NCBI GenBank assembly: GCA_019419725.1 | Contig: DXZL01000084.1 | Location: 1 to 6,265, forward strand | Direction: 5' to 3' | DNA: 6,265 nucleotides | Origin: Veillonella sp. | Lineage (GTDB): Bacteria > Bacillota > Negativicutes > Veillonellales > Veillonellaceae | Shown: positions 6,063-6,265 of the stretch, piece by piece | Layout of the letters: each line of letters opens with the position of its first letter | Numbering within the stretch: the first letter of the stretch is position 1 | Program-made: the position numbers and the translations under genes | Notes under the pieces: model-generated | The model's database searches: none | The model's input: the letters and a program-made list of their open reading frames with translations, nothing else | What the model was told of the DNA's origin: nothing

Positions 6063-6265
6063 ATGGATTTTCATCATTTGAAATACTTCGTTGAAGTAGC
6101 TGATCAAAAAAGCTTTAGTAAAGCTGCGCGGAATTTGCACATCTCCCAATCCGCTATCAGCCGTACTATTAAAGCTTTAGAAGACGAACTTGGTGTTGTT
6201 CTCTTCATGCGTAATGCTAAATCTGTAGAACTTACTGATGGGGGTACCATCTTCTTAACCCACGC
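6063..6265 (+). CDS. LysR-type transcriptional regulator, N-terminal part (cut by the window edge)
   Basis: The 67 complete codons present begin MDFHHLKYFVEVADQKSF and encode the winged helix-turn-helix DNA-binding domain of the LysR family. The diagnostic pattern is visible: LKYFVEVAD (6-14), FSKAARNLHISQSAISRTIK (18-37, the helix-turn-helix with its recognition helix around SQSAISRTIK), LEDELGVVLFMR (39-50) and VELTDGG (55-61). The usual effector-binding domain of some 200 residues lies outside the window, so the inducer cannot be judged. The gene is divergent from nifJ across 385 bases, the usual placement of a LysR regulator and its target. Control of nifJ and self-regulation are inferences. 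No strong promoter is evident; TATAGT at 5992-5997 is a possible -10, but the nearest good -35 (TTTACA, 5965-5970) is 21 bases away. Confidence 0.95.
   Translation, partial: MDFHHLKYFVEVADQKSFSKAARNLHISQSAISRTIKALEDELGVVLFMRNAKSVELTDGGTIFLTH

Overview
The window looks like chromosomal DNA of an anaerobic Negativicute, most likely Veillonella or a close relative. This is inferred from AT-rich spacers, strong AGGAGG-type ribosome sites, a single-chain pyruvate:ferredoxin oxidoreductase with strongly biased codons, and general protein resemblance; no database search was possible. It holds three protein genes and no RNA gene, insertion sequence, CRISPR array or prophage piece that I can see.

Layout from left to right. 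Positions 1-251 are AT-rich and gene-free. They hold candidate leftward promoters for a gene beyond the left edge, and the terminator of the first gene. Positions 252-1868 (minus strand) encode a 538-residue SAM-dependent methyltransferase with a methyltransferase regulatory domain, architecturally like the rickettsial protein lysine methyltransferases. Positions 1869-2140 hold its probable extended -10 promoter and the strong terminator of the next gene, so the two minus-strand genes appear to be separate transcription units. Positions 2141-5677 (minus strand) encode a complete 1178-residue pyruvate:ferredoxin (flavodoxin) oxidoreductase, nifJ, with all thiamine-diphosphate and iron-sulfur ligands in place. 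Positions 5678-6062 are a 385-base divergent regulatory region rich in dyads. From 6063 to the right edge runs the start of a LysR-type regulator on the plus strand.

The functional core is the nifJ/LysR pair. PFOR converts pyruvate and CoA to acetyl-CoA, CO2 and reduced ferredoxin, the central step for an organism that lives on lactate or pyruvate. A LysR gene transcribed divergently from its target is a classic arrangement, so this regulator is a good candidate to control nifJ, and the dyads between the two genes are candidate operators. The methyltransferase has no evident functional link to its neighbours.

I did not find a clearly new system. The points most worth following up are the dense, partly symmetric dyads in the nifJ/lysR spacer, an extra CxxC pair in PFOR just before its ferredoxin domain, and the unknown substrate of the methyltransferase.
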